Source of the DNA: Rhodococcus triatomae BKS 15-14
GTDB lineage: Bacteria; Actinomycetota; Actinomycetes; Mycobacteriales; Mycobacteriaceae
Length of the DNA: 64,000 nucleotides
Assembly (NCBI GenBank): GCA_000341795.1
Contig: AODO01000012.1
Span: 186,001-250,000, forward strand
Direction: 5' to 3'
Shown here: one piece after another, positions 36,904 to 44,027 of the stretch
Numbering within the stretch: position 1 is the stretch's first letter
How the letters are laid out: every line of letters begins with the position of its first letter
The notes under the pieces: model-generated
What the model was told of the DNA's origin: nothing
What the model saw: only the letters and a program-made list of their open reading frames with translations
Databases searched by the model: none
Program-made: the position numbers and the translations under genes

Positions 36904-37320
36904 TCAGCGACCGGCCTGCGCGGTGATCTCGACCGCGAGTCCGGGAACGGCGAGTGCGGTGACGCCCACGAGCGCGGCAGGTGGGGTCGCCTCCGCAGCC
37001 TCGAGGCGCTCGGTCAGGGCCGCGTACGCGGCGAGCGTCGCGGGCACGTCGGTCGAGTAGATCGTCAGCATGTGCACGTCGGCGAGCGTCATGCCGGCGG
37101 TGGTGAGGATCTCCTCGACGTTGTTCAGTGCGAGGGAGATCTGCGCGGACATGTCGCCCTCGTGCATGACGTTGCCGTCGGCGTCCACCGATGCCTGCCC
37201 CGCGACGGTCAGGAGTCTGCTCGGCGCCGGGCGCAGTTGCGCATGGTCGAAACGGAAGGGGGCGTTCCAGGTCGCCGGGTTGATCCGCTGGACGGTGGCG
37301 CGGGACGGTGTCGTGGTCAT
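36904..37320 (-). CDS. RidA/YjgF-family protein lacking the usual arginine
   Basis: A 138-residue chorismate-mutase-like fold. Canonical RidA deaminates enamines/imines using an arginine in a P-x-R-S/T-x-V motif. Here that block reads PPAALVGVTAL, with Ala in place of Arg, so the enamine deaminase role is doubtful. The first half (GQASVDADGNVMHEGDMSAQ and ALNNVEEILTTAGM) is typical. ATG 37320 is chosen because the longer GTG form adds an unlikely Pro/Ala leader. First gene of the run with the FAD oxidoreductase and LuxR regulator. Confidence 0.87.
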   Translation of the reverse strand: MTTTPSRATVQRINPATWNAPFRFDHAQLRPAPSRLLTVAGQASVDADGNVMHEGDMSAQISLALNNVEEILTTAGMTLADVHMLTIYSTDVPATLAAYAALTERLEAAEATPPAALVGVTALAVPGLAVEITAQAGR

Positions 37321-37405
37321 GTCCACGAGCGTGGGCGCCGGAGCAGGCGATTCCCATCCCGTGCCGGCGGGGAATTCCGCGGCCACGGATCTGGGTGTAC
37401 TCGTT

Positions 37406-37419
37406 CCCAGAAAGCTGGG
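37406..37419. promoter_or_regulatory. Inverted repeat, LuxR operator candidate (site 1)
   Basis: CCCAGAAAGCTGGG has perfect 5-base arms and lies 86-99 bases upstream of the ridA-like start. It is nearly identical to the site before the LuxR gene. Confidence 0.5.
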
Positions 37420-37503
37420 GATGCCGATCGGTGCCGCGCCGCGGCTCCCTGCCGGTGGTACGAGACGCGTTGCAGTACCGCAGTTCTGACTGCGGATACA
37501 ACG

Positions 37504-37534
37504 GCAGGTCAGAGGTTGAACGCCTCTGACCTGC
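37504..37534 (-). terminator. Terminator of the tRNA-Leu gene
   Basis: A perfect 12-base-pair stem (GCAGGTCAGAGG with CCTCTGACCTGC; 37504-37515 and 37523-37534) with a 7-base loop. It lies ten bases past the tRNA 3' end on the minus strand. Confidence 0.8.
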
Positions 37535-37543
37535 GATTACCGG

Positions 37544-37617
37544 TGCCCTCGGTGAGACTCGAACTCACACTGCACGGGTTTTGAATCCGTTTCCTCTGCC
37601 AATTGGGATACGAGGGC
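37544..37617 (-). tRNA. tRNA-Leu (anticodon CAA), short variable loop
   Basis: A 74-base cloverleaf. The acceptor stem is GCCCTCG/CGAGGGC with discriminator A, and CCA is not encoded. The T arm is GTGAG-TTCGAGT-CTCAC, the anticodon loop is TTCAAAA (CAA, reading UUG Leu) and the variable loop is only five bases (GCAGT). The anticodon stem has an A/C mismatch at its loop end and the D stem has a C/A mismatch. Normal bacterial tRNA-Leu has a long variable arm, so this is atypical. I recall similar short tRNA-Leu(CAA) genes in Streptomyces and mycobacteria near pdtaR homologues. Confidence 0.85.
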
Positions 37618-37762
37618 TTGTGCGGACACCACTGTAGAAGATCGGGCACGGGCGTCAAGCACCGGTACCCTCTAGAAGCCGCCGGACGCGTGACACGATG
37701 GCGGGTGAATGCTGTCGACGCGTGTCGTGCTCCGGCCACGCGCGGGGAGAGGAGTGCCGAGA

Positions 37763-38371
37763 ATGAACGACCCCGCCGGGCCGGAGAGCCGTCCCGCGCC
37801 ACGCCGCGTCGTGGTGGCCGAGGACGAGACACTCATCCGGATGGATCTCGTCGAGATGCTCCGCGAGGAGGGCTACGACGTGGTCGGCGAGGCCGAGGAC
37901 GGGCAACGAGCCGTCGAACTCGCGGAGGAACACAAGCCCGACCTGGTCATCATGGACGTGAAGATGCCGCGCCGCGACGGCATCGACGCCGCCTCGGAGA
38001 TCGCTGCGAAACGTATTGCGCCGGTGGTGATCCTGACCGCATTCAGTCAGCGTGAGCTCGTGGAACGGGCCCGCGACGCAGGTGCGATGGCGTACCTGGT
38101 CAAACCTTTCTCCAAGGCCGACCTCGTCCCCGCCGTCGAGCTCGCGGCCAGCAGGTTCGCCGAGATCGCGGCCCTCGAGCGGGAGGTCGCAGGCCTGACC
38201 GAGCAGTTCGAGACGCGCAAACTCGTCGAACGCGCCAAGAGCGTGCTCATGACGTCGCAGTCGCTGAGCGAGCCCGAGGCGTTCAAGTGGATCCAGCGGG
38301 CCGCGATGGACCGGCGCACCACCATGCGAGTGGTGGCCGAAGTGATCCTGGAGACCCTCGGCACACCGTGA
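37763..38371 (+). CDS. pdtaR: ANTAR-domain response regulator PdtaR
   Basis: A 202-residue antiterminator-type response regulator. The receiver domain (residues 16-135) has the acidic pocket AEDE, phospho-acceptor Asp65 in LVIMDVKMPRRDG, Thr in VILTAFSQ and Lys in LVKPFS. The C-terminal ANTAR domain (about 140-198, LVERAKSVLMTSQSLSEPEAFKWIQRAAMD) binds RNA hairpin pairs to stop termination. GAGGAG is eight bases before ATG 37763. Its cognate kinase PdtaS is not in the window. In mycobacteria the targets are 5' leaders of regulated genes. Confidence 0.96.
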   Translation: MNDPAGPESRPAPRRVVVAEDETLIRMDLVEMLREEGYDVVGEAEDGQRAVELAEEHKPDLVIMDVKMPRRDGIDAASEIAAKRIAPVVILTAFSQRELVERARDAGAMAYLVKPFSKADLVPAVELAASRFAEIAALEREVAGLTEQFETRKLVERAKSVLMTSQSLSEPEAFKWIQRAAMDRRTTMRVVAEVILETLGTP

Positions 38372-38637
38372 ACACTGCGCTACCGCCGTGTTTCCGAGCG
38401 CGCCACCGCGCGGGCCGACGGCGGTGAGGTCTGCCCCGTTCGTCCTGATCCGGGCGGGTTCGGACCCCGCGACCGGCGGGGGCGTGGTTTCGGTCGACGC
38501 GGTAACGCTCGAAACACGAATCGCGCCACGTCGATTCATTGCGGTGCACAGGCATAGTGGCGACGCTATGTTCACTCCGAAGCTGGCGCGGTCGGCACAC
38601 GCGACCGTCCGGGGAGCGCATACATCGGAGGTGGACC

Positions 38638-39864
38638 GTGCATCGTCGTGCAGTGCAAGGCGCGTTGGTTCTGGGAGTCGCAGCGACCCTCGCTGTGGCT
38701 GGATGTAGCAGTAAGTCGACCGACGAGGGATCGAGCGACGGCGGTACCAGCGCATCGGCCGGTGGACTGAGCATCGTGCCCCAGGTGCTGCTCGACACCG
38801 GGGGTGCGGAGGTCCCGGCGACCGACGTCACCGACGCCGCCGACCCCGCCGGAAGCGGAAACGCCACCTGTGACGGCGTGTCCATCGCGATGGCCGGGGC
38901 CCTCACCGGCGCGAACGCAGCGCTCGGGCAGAACATCCTCAACGGCGCGAAGCTCGCCGTGGACAAGCACAACGAGAACAACCCGAACTGTCAGGTCCAG
39001 ATCGTCCAGTTCGACACCGAGGGCGACCCGCAGAAGGCGACCCAGGTGGCGCCGAACATCGTCAGCGACCAGTCCGTCATCGCGTTGCTCGGACCGGCCT
39101 TCTCCGGCGAGACCAAGGCGACAGGGGCGATCTTCAACCAGGCCGGGCTGCCGTTCCTCACCGCGTCCGCGACCAATCCGACCCTGACGCAGAACGGCTG
39201 GACCACGTTCTTCCGTGGCCTCGGCAACGACAACAGTCAGGGCTCGGTCGTCGCGAAGTACCTCACCGACACCCTCGACGCCACGAAGGTGTGCGTCATC
39301 CAGGACGACTCCGACTACGGCGTCGGTCTCGCGAACGTGGTCACCGAGAGTCTCGGTGCGGCAGCGGACCCCGCGTGCTCGGCCAGCGTGAAGACCGGCC
39401 AGAAGGACTTCGCGGCCACCGTCTCCCAGATCAAGGCCGAGGAGCCGGACGCGATCTGGTACTCCGGCTACTACGCGGAGGCGGCACCATTCGTGACGCA
39501 GCTGCGTGAGGGTGGCGTCACTGCGCTCTTCGCCTCCGGTGACGGCGTCAACGACCCCGAGTTCGTCAAGCAGGCGGGCGAGGCTGCGAAGGATGCGATC
39601 CTCACCTGCCCGTGCATCCCCGCCCCCGAAGCGCTCGCGGACGAGTACGAGGCGTCCAGCGGACAGGCACCCGGTGTCTACTCCGTCGAGGGCTACGACC
39701 TCGCCACGATCATGCTCACCGCGATCGACTCCGGAGTGAAGGACCGCGCCGGGATGCTCGAGTTCGTCGAGAACTACGACGGTCAGGGCGTCGGCAAGCG
39801 GTACCAGTGGAACCCGGAGGGTGAGCTGTCGAACGCCCTCGTGCAGATCTACGAGGTCAACTGA
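38638..39864 (+). CDS. livK: Branched-chain amino acid ABC transporter, substrate-binding lipoprotein
   Basis: A 408-residue periplasmic-binding protein of the Leu/Ile/Val family (type I fold). It is anchored by the lipobox LAVAGC after a 21-residue signal peptide. Ligand-binding segments include IAMAGALTGANAALGQNILNG, LTASATNPTLT and ASGDGVNDPEF. GGAGG lies six bases before GTG 38638. It is the first gene of a complete liv cluster, separated from livH by a strong hairpin. Leu, Ile or Val is likely, but amide or urea relatives exist. Confidence 0.93.
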   Translation: MHRRAVQGALVLGVAATLAVAGCSSKSTDEGSSDGGTSASAGGLSIVPQVLLDTGGAEVPATDVTDAADPAGSGNATCDGVSIAMAGALTGANAALGQNILNGAKLAVDKHNENNPNCQVQIVQFDTEGDPQKATQVAPNIVSDQSVIALLGPAFSGETKATGAIFNQAGLPFLTASATNPTLTQNGWTTFFRGLGNDNSQGSVVAKYLTDTLDATKVCVIQDDSDYGVGLANVVTESLGAAADPACSASVKTGQKDFAATVSQIKAEEPDAIWYSGYYAEAAPFVTQLREGGVTALFASGDGVNDPEFVKQAGEAAKDAILTCPCIPAPEALADEYEASSGQAPGVYSVEGYDLATIMLTAIDSGVKDRAGMLEFVENYDGQGVGKRYQWNPEGELSNALVQIYEVN

Positions 39865-39869
39865 TCGTC

Positions 39870-39904
39870 CGCGGCCGGGTATCGGTGACCGGTACCCGGC
39901 CGCG
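39870..39904 (+). terminator. Hairpin between livK and livH
   Basis: A perfect 12-base-pair stem (CGCGGCCGGGTA, 39870-39881, with TACCCGGCCGCG, 39893-39904) and an 11-base loop, directly after the livK stop. No T-run. It could stop part of the transcription or protect the livK 3' end, giving more binding protein than permease. Confidence 0.65.
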
Positions 39905-39949
39905 TGACGTGGCATCACCGACCTCCACACGACCGAACGAGGTACCGCG

Positions 39950-41008
39950 ATGATCGCGACCGCCCTCGTCGACTCCACCGCCCTCTACGCCGGCAGCGTC
40001 GACCTCCTCGCAGACAACATCGACTTCAACATCACAGGACTGACCAAGAGCTTCTGGCAGCTGACCGTCGACGGTCTGAGCTACGGCGCCATCTACGCCC
40101 TCGTCGCGATCGGATACACCCTGGTCTACGGTGTCCTGCGACTGATCAACTTCGCGCACTCCGAGATCTTCATGCTCGGCCTGTTCGGTCAATACGTGGC
40201 GCTGATGCTGCTGGGTTTCGCGCCGAGCGGCAACGTCTACAACGAGGGCGTCGCGATGACCGTCGTCTACCTCGGTCTCGCCATGCTCTTCGGCATGGCC
40301 GTGTCGGGCGGCGCCGCCGTCGGCCTCGAACGCGTCGCCTACCGCCCACTGCGCAAACGCGGCGCCAAACCACTCGTCTTCCTCATCACCGCGATCGGAA
40401 TGTCCTTCGTCATCCAGGAATTCGTGCACTACGTGCTGCCGAAGATCTGGCCGGGACTCGGCGGGACCAACGCCCAGCAGCCCATCAAGCTGGTGCAGCC
40501 GGTCGAGGTGTTCACCGTCTTCGGGGCCACCGTCACGAACGTGACGATCGTCATCATCATCGCGGCGCTGCTCCTCACCGCCGCCACCGACGTGCTCATC
40601 AACCGCACCAAGTTCGGGCGCGGCATCCGCGCCGTCGCGCAGGATCCGGACACCGCGACGCTGATGGGCATCTCGCGGGAACGGGTCATCATGCTGACCT
40701 TCCTCATCGGAGGCCTGCTCGCGGGCGCAGCCGCGCTGCTGTACGCGCTCAAGATTCCCTCCGGCATCATCTACAACGGCGGATTCATCCTCGGCATCAA
40801 GGCCTTCTGTGCGGCCGTCCTCGGCGGGATCGGCAACCTGCGCGGCGCGCTGATCGGGGGACTCCTGCTCGGGGTGATGGAGAACTACGGTCAGGTCGTC
40901 TTCGGAACCGAATGGCGCGACGTGGTCGCGTTCGTACTGCTCATCGCCGTCCTGATGTTCCGTCCGACGGGAATCCTCGGCGAGAGCCTCGGGAAGGTAC
41001 GGGTGTGA
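39950..41008 (+). CDS. livH: Branched-chain amino acid ABC transporter permease LivH
   Basis: A 352-residue inner-membrane permease with about eight helices. The family motifs are DGLSYGAIYALVAIGYTLVYG, INFAHSEIFMLG and the ATPase-coupling loop RAVAQDPDTATLMGI. The C-terminus has AAVLGGIGNLRGALIGG. A non-conserved 25-residue N-terminal segment precedes the first helix. The stop overlaps the livM GTG by four bases. Confidence 0.95.
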   Translation: MIATALVDSTALYAGSVDLLADNIDFNITGLTKSFWQLTVDGLSYGAIYALVAIGYTLVYGVLRLINFAHSEIFMLGLFGQYVALMLLGFAPSGNVYNEGVAMTVVYLGLAMLFGMAVSGGAAVGLERVAYRPLRKRGAKPLVFLITAIGMSFVIQEFVHYVLPKIWPGLGGTNAQQPIKLVQPVEVFTVFGATVTNVTIVIIIAALLLTAATDVLINRTKFGRGIRAVAQDPDTATLMGISRERVIMLTFLIGGLLAGAAALLYALKIPSGIIYNGGFILGIKAFCAAVLGGIGNLRGALIGGLLLGVMENYGQVVFGTEWRDVVAFVLLIAVLMFRPTGILGESLGKVRV

Positions 41009-42252
41009 GCGCGCGGCCCGCCGGCTCCGGCGACGCGCCCCGCGGACGCGGAGTCGGCGACGCGATCCGCGGCTGGTGGAACGGGCTGACCAGGCCGATG
41101 CAGTGGCTGGTCGGCGTCCCACTGATCGTGCTCGTCGCGCTCCTCCCGGTCTGGCGGCCACCGCTGCTCGACACGCCCGGCACCGACTTCGGTGGGGTGA
41201 TGGCGCAGTTCGCAATGGTTGCTCTCATCGCGATCGGCCTGAACGTCGTCGTCGGTCAAGCCGGCCTGCTCGATCTCGGTTACGTCGGCTTCTACGCCGT
41301 CGGCGCCTACACCGTCGGCCTGCTGACCAGCCCGAACAGTCCGTGGAACAAAATGGGCACCAGCGCCTTCTTCTCCACCGACTGGGCGTGGCTGTCGTGC
41401 CTGCCGATCGCGGTTGCGATCACGGCCTTCACCGGACTGCTGCTCGGAACGCCGACCCTGCGGTTGCGCGGCGACTACCTCGCGATCGTCACCCTCGGCT
41501 TCGGTGAGATCGTCCGCCTGCTCGCCGACAATCTCACCGACGTCACCAACGGGGGACAGGGTCTGTCCCAGATCGCGTATCCGCACCTCGGCGAATCCGA
41601 GGAGAAGCCGTACGGCGTCTTCTCCGCGGGCAACACCGGAGGCAACGTCAATTCCGGGGTGTGGTGGTTCTGGGTCGGCATGGCGATGGTGATCGTCGTG
41701 CTGCTCGTCGTCGGCAATCTCGAGCGCAGCCGTGTCGGCCGCGCCTGGGTCGCGATCCGGGAGGACGAGGACGCCGCCGAGATCATGGGCGTGCCGACCT
41801 TCAAGTTCAAGCTGTGGGCCTTCACGATCGGCGCCGCGATCGGCGGCCTGTCGGGTGCGCTGTACGCAGGACAGGTCCAGTTCATCAATCCGACCGGCTT
41901 CAACGTCATCAACTCGATGCTGTTCCTGTGCGCCGTGGTCATCGGCGGCCAGGGCAACAAACTCGGCGTCATCGTCGGGGCGTTCATCATCGTCTACCTG
42001 CCGAACCGGGTGATGTCCGTGCAGGTGGGGGGCCAGTCGCTGGGGGACTACAAGTACCTGTTCTTCGGCCTGGCGCTGGTGATGCTGATGATCTTCCGGC
42101 CGCAGGGCCTGTTCCCTGCCCGGCAGAAGCTGCTGGCGTACGGTCGGCAGGTGTACCGGGCGGTGCGCAGGCCCACCGACACGACGGACCCGCCGGACCG
42201 CAACGACCCGGAACCGACCCCGGAAACCGTCGCGAACGGAGGTGGGCGATGA
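41005..42252 (+). CDS. livM: Branched-chain amino acid ABC transporter permease LivM
   Basis: A 415-residue partner permease. [24 protein letters not shown] in helices 2-3 and [19 protein letters not shown] are hallmark sequences. [20 protein letters not shown] is the coupling loop. The C-terminal roughly 40 residues are Pro/Asp/Thr-rich and hydrophilic, beyond the usual end. GTG 41005 overlaps the livH stop, and its own stop overlaps the livG ATG. Confidence 0.95.
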   Translation: MSARPAGSGDAPRGRGVGDAIRGWWNGLTRPMQWLVGVPLIVLVALLPVWRPPLLDTPGTDFGGVMAQFAMVALIAIGLNVVVGQAGLLDLGYVGFYAVGAYTVGLLTSPNSPWNKMGTSAFFSTDWAWLSCLPIAVAITAFTGLLLGTPTLRLRGDYLAIVTLGFGEIVRLLADNLTDVTNGGQGLSQIAYPHLGESEEKPYGVFSAGNTGGNVNSGVWWFWVGMAMVIVVLLVVGNLERSRVGRAWVAIREDEDAAEIMGVPTFKFKLWAFTIGAAIGGLSGALYAGQVQFINPTGFNVINSMLFLCAVVIGGQGNKLGVIVGAFIIVYLPNRVMSVQVGGQSLGDYKYLFFGLALVMLMIFRPQGLFPARQKLLAYGRQVYRAVRRPTDTTDPPDRNDPEPTPETVANGGGR

Positions 42253-43211
42253 CCGCGGGACCCGGCGCGGGCGACGCGCTGTTCGACAACGAGGACCTCG
42301 CCGTCGAGCTCCCCCCGGAGGAGAGCGACCGGAACGCGGGCGTCGTCGACGTGACCGCGCTCGACCCGGCGCTCGCCGACCCCGATGCGGTCGCGGACGC
42401 CGTTGCGCCGCAACGTGACATTCGTGTCGACGAGGGCGAGGCACTGCTGCGCACGGAGGGCCTCACGGTGAGGTTCGGTGGACTCGTCGCCCTCGACGAC
42501 GTGAGCTTCGAGATCCGGCGTGGCGAGATCCTCGGCCTGATCGGGCCGAACGGCGCCGGCAAGACCACCTGCTTCAACGCGATCACCGGTGTCTACAAGC
42601 CGTCCGCGGGCACCGTGTCCTTCGACGGCCGGGTACTGGCGAAAACCAAACGCAACGAGATCACCCGGCTCGGTATCGCGCGGACCTTCCAGAACATTCG
42701 GCTCTTCAGTGAGATGACGGCGTTGGAGAACGTGGTCGTCGGAACCGACGCCCGGCACCGGACATCGGTACCCGGCGCGATCTTCCGCACCGCACGGCAT
42801 CGGCGTGAGGAGCACGACGCCGTCGAACGCGGGATGGCGCTGCTCGAGTTCGTCGGGATCGCGCCGCGCGCCGTGGAGAAGGCCCGCAATCTCTCCTACG
42901 GTGATCAGCGCCGACTGGAGATCGCCCGCGCTCTGGCCACCGAACCGAAACTGCTCTGCCTCGACGAGCCGGCCGCCGGATTCAATCCCAGCGAGAAGGC
43001 CGCGCTGATGGACCTGATCCGCAAGATCCGCGACGACGGCTTCACGGTCCTGCTGATCGAACACGACATGCGTCTGGTGATGGGGGTGACCGACCGGATC
43101 GTGGTCCTCGAATTCGGTCGCAAGATCGCCGACGACGTGCCCTCCGCGATCCGCGAGAACCCCGCCGTGATCGCCGCCTATCTGGGAGTCCCGGATGACG
43201 AATCGGCCTGA
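42249..43211 (+). CDS. livG: Branched-chain amino acid ABC transporter ATPase LivG, N-terminally extended
   Basis: A 320-residue ATPase. The ABC core begins near residue 66 ([14 protein letters not shown]), with Walker A GPNGAGKT at 99-106, signature [13 protein letters not shown], and Walker [14 protein letters not shown]. Ahead of it is an acidic, low-complexity extension of about 62 residues (Asp/Ala/Glu/Pro-rich) that LivG proteins normally lack. The extension is in frame with normal codon use and its ATG overlaps livM, so it is likely translated. It overlaps livF by 17 bases. Confidence 0.94.
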   Translation: MTAGPGAGDALFDNEDLAVELPPEESDRNAGVVDVTALDPALADPDAVADAVAPQRDIRVDEGEALLRTEGLTVRFGGLVALDDVSFEIRRGEILGLIGPNGAGKTTCFNAITGVYKPSAGTVSFDGRVLAKTKRNEITRLGIARTFQNIRLFSEMTALENVVVGTDARHRTSVPGAIFRTARHRREEHDAVERGMALLEFVGIAPRAVEKARNLSYGDQRRLEIARALATEPKLLCLDEPAAGFNPSEKAALMDLIRKIRDDGFTVLLIEHDMRLVMGVTDRIVVLEFGRKIADDVPSAIRENPAVIAAYLGVPDDESA

Positions 43212-43959
43212 CACCGACCACGAACCCACCACCACCGATGCGCCGCTGCTCGAGGTCACCGACCTGATCGTGGGGTACGGCCGGATTCGCGCGCTGCACG
43301 GGATCTCGCTCGACGTTCGTCGCGGCGAGTTGGTCACGCTGCTGGGCGCGAACGGGGCGGGGAAGTCGACGACGATGCGCGCACTGTCCGGTCTGCTTCC
43401 GTTGGGCGGCGGACGGATCGTGTTCGACGGCACCGACATCAGTCACGTCAAGGCCCACGACCGAGTGAAGCTCGGGATGGTGCAGGTGCCGGAGGGGCGC
43501 GGTGTGTTCCCCGGGATGACCGTGCAGGAGAACCTCGACATGGGTTGCTACGCAAGGACCTTCCCGTCGAAGGGCGAGTACGCCGAGCGCCTCGACTGGG
43601 TGTTCGAGCTGTTTCCGCGGCTCGGGGAGCGTCGAACCCAGGTCGGCGGGACCATGTCGGGCGGCGAGCAGCAGATGCTCGCGATCGGGCGCGCACTGAT
43701 GGCCCGGCCGCGGCTGCTGATGATGGACGAGCCCTCGATGGGACTCGCTCCGATGGTGATCGCGCAGATCTTCCGCATCATCGCGGACATCAATGCGCAG
43801 GGCACCACCATCCTGCTGGTGGAACAGAACGCGCAGCAGGCGCTGCGTCGCACCGACCGCGCCTACATCCTCGAAACCGGGGAGATAACCCGCACCGGTA
43901 CCGGCAGCGATCTGCTCGCCGATCCGGCGGTGAAGCAGGCGTACCTCGGCGTCGGCTGA
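43195..43959 (+). CDS. livF: Branched-chain amino acid ABC transporter ATPase LivF
   Basis: A 254-residue second ATPase of the importer. Walker A GANGAGKS is at 51-58, the Q-loop region is GMVQVPEGRGVFPGMTV, the signature is MSGGEQQMLAIGRAL and Walker B is LLMMDEPSMGLAP. The start lies within the last 17 bases of livG, so the two ATPases are coupled. The cluster ends here; polA follows 68 bases later with its own promoter. Confidence 0.95.
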   Translation: MTNRPDTDHEPTTTDAPLLEVTDLIVGYGRIRALHGISLDVRRGELVTLLGANGAGKSTTMRALSGLLPLGGGRIVFDGTDISHVKAHDRVKLGMVQVPEGRGVFPGMTVQENLDMGCYARTFPSKGEYAERLDWVFELFPRLGERRTQVGGTMSGGEQQMLAIGRALMARPRLLMMDEPSMGLAPMVIAQIFRIIADINAQGTTILLVEQNAQQALRRTDRAYILETGEITRTGTGSDLLADPAVKQAYLGVG

Positions 43960-43989
43960 GCCGACGCGCCAGGCGTGGCACGCCCGATG

Positions 43990-44020
43990 TTGCGTACCTG
44001 TCGGGGCACCTCCCTAGACT
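43990..44020 (+). promoter_or_regulatory. polA promoter, leaderless
   Basis: A -35-like TTGCGT (43990-43995) and -10 TAGACT (44015-44020) are separated by 19 bases. The -10 ends seven bases before the polA GTG, so the mRNA would start at or next to the start codon. Confidence 0.5.
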
Positions 44021-44027
44021 CACTGCG

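Noticed and set aside
38382-38425. ACCGCCG/CGGCGGT inverted repeat after pdtaR
   Set aside because: The 30-base loop and short arms make it a weak terminator candidate; no supporting feature.
42048-43439. A 463-codon minus-strand frame opposite livM, livG and livF
   Set aside because: Antisense shadow of three confidently identified transporter genes; no ribosome-binding site or domain.
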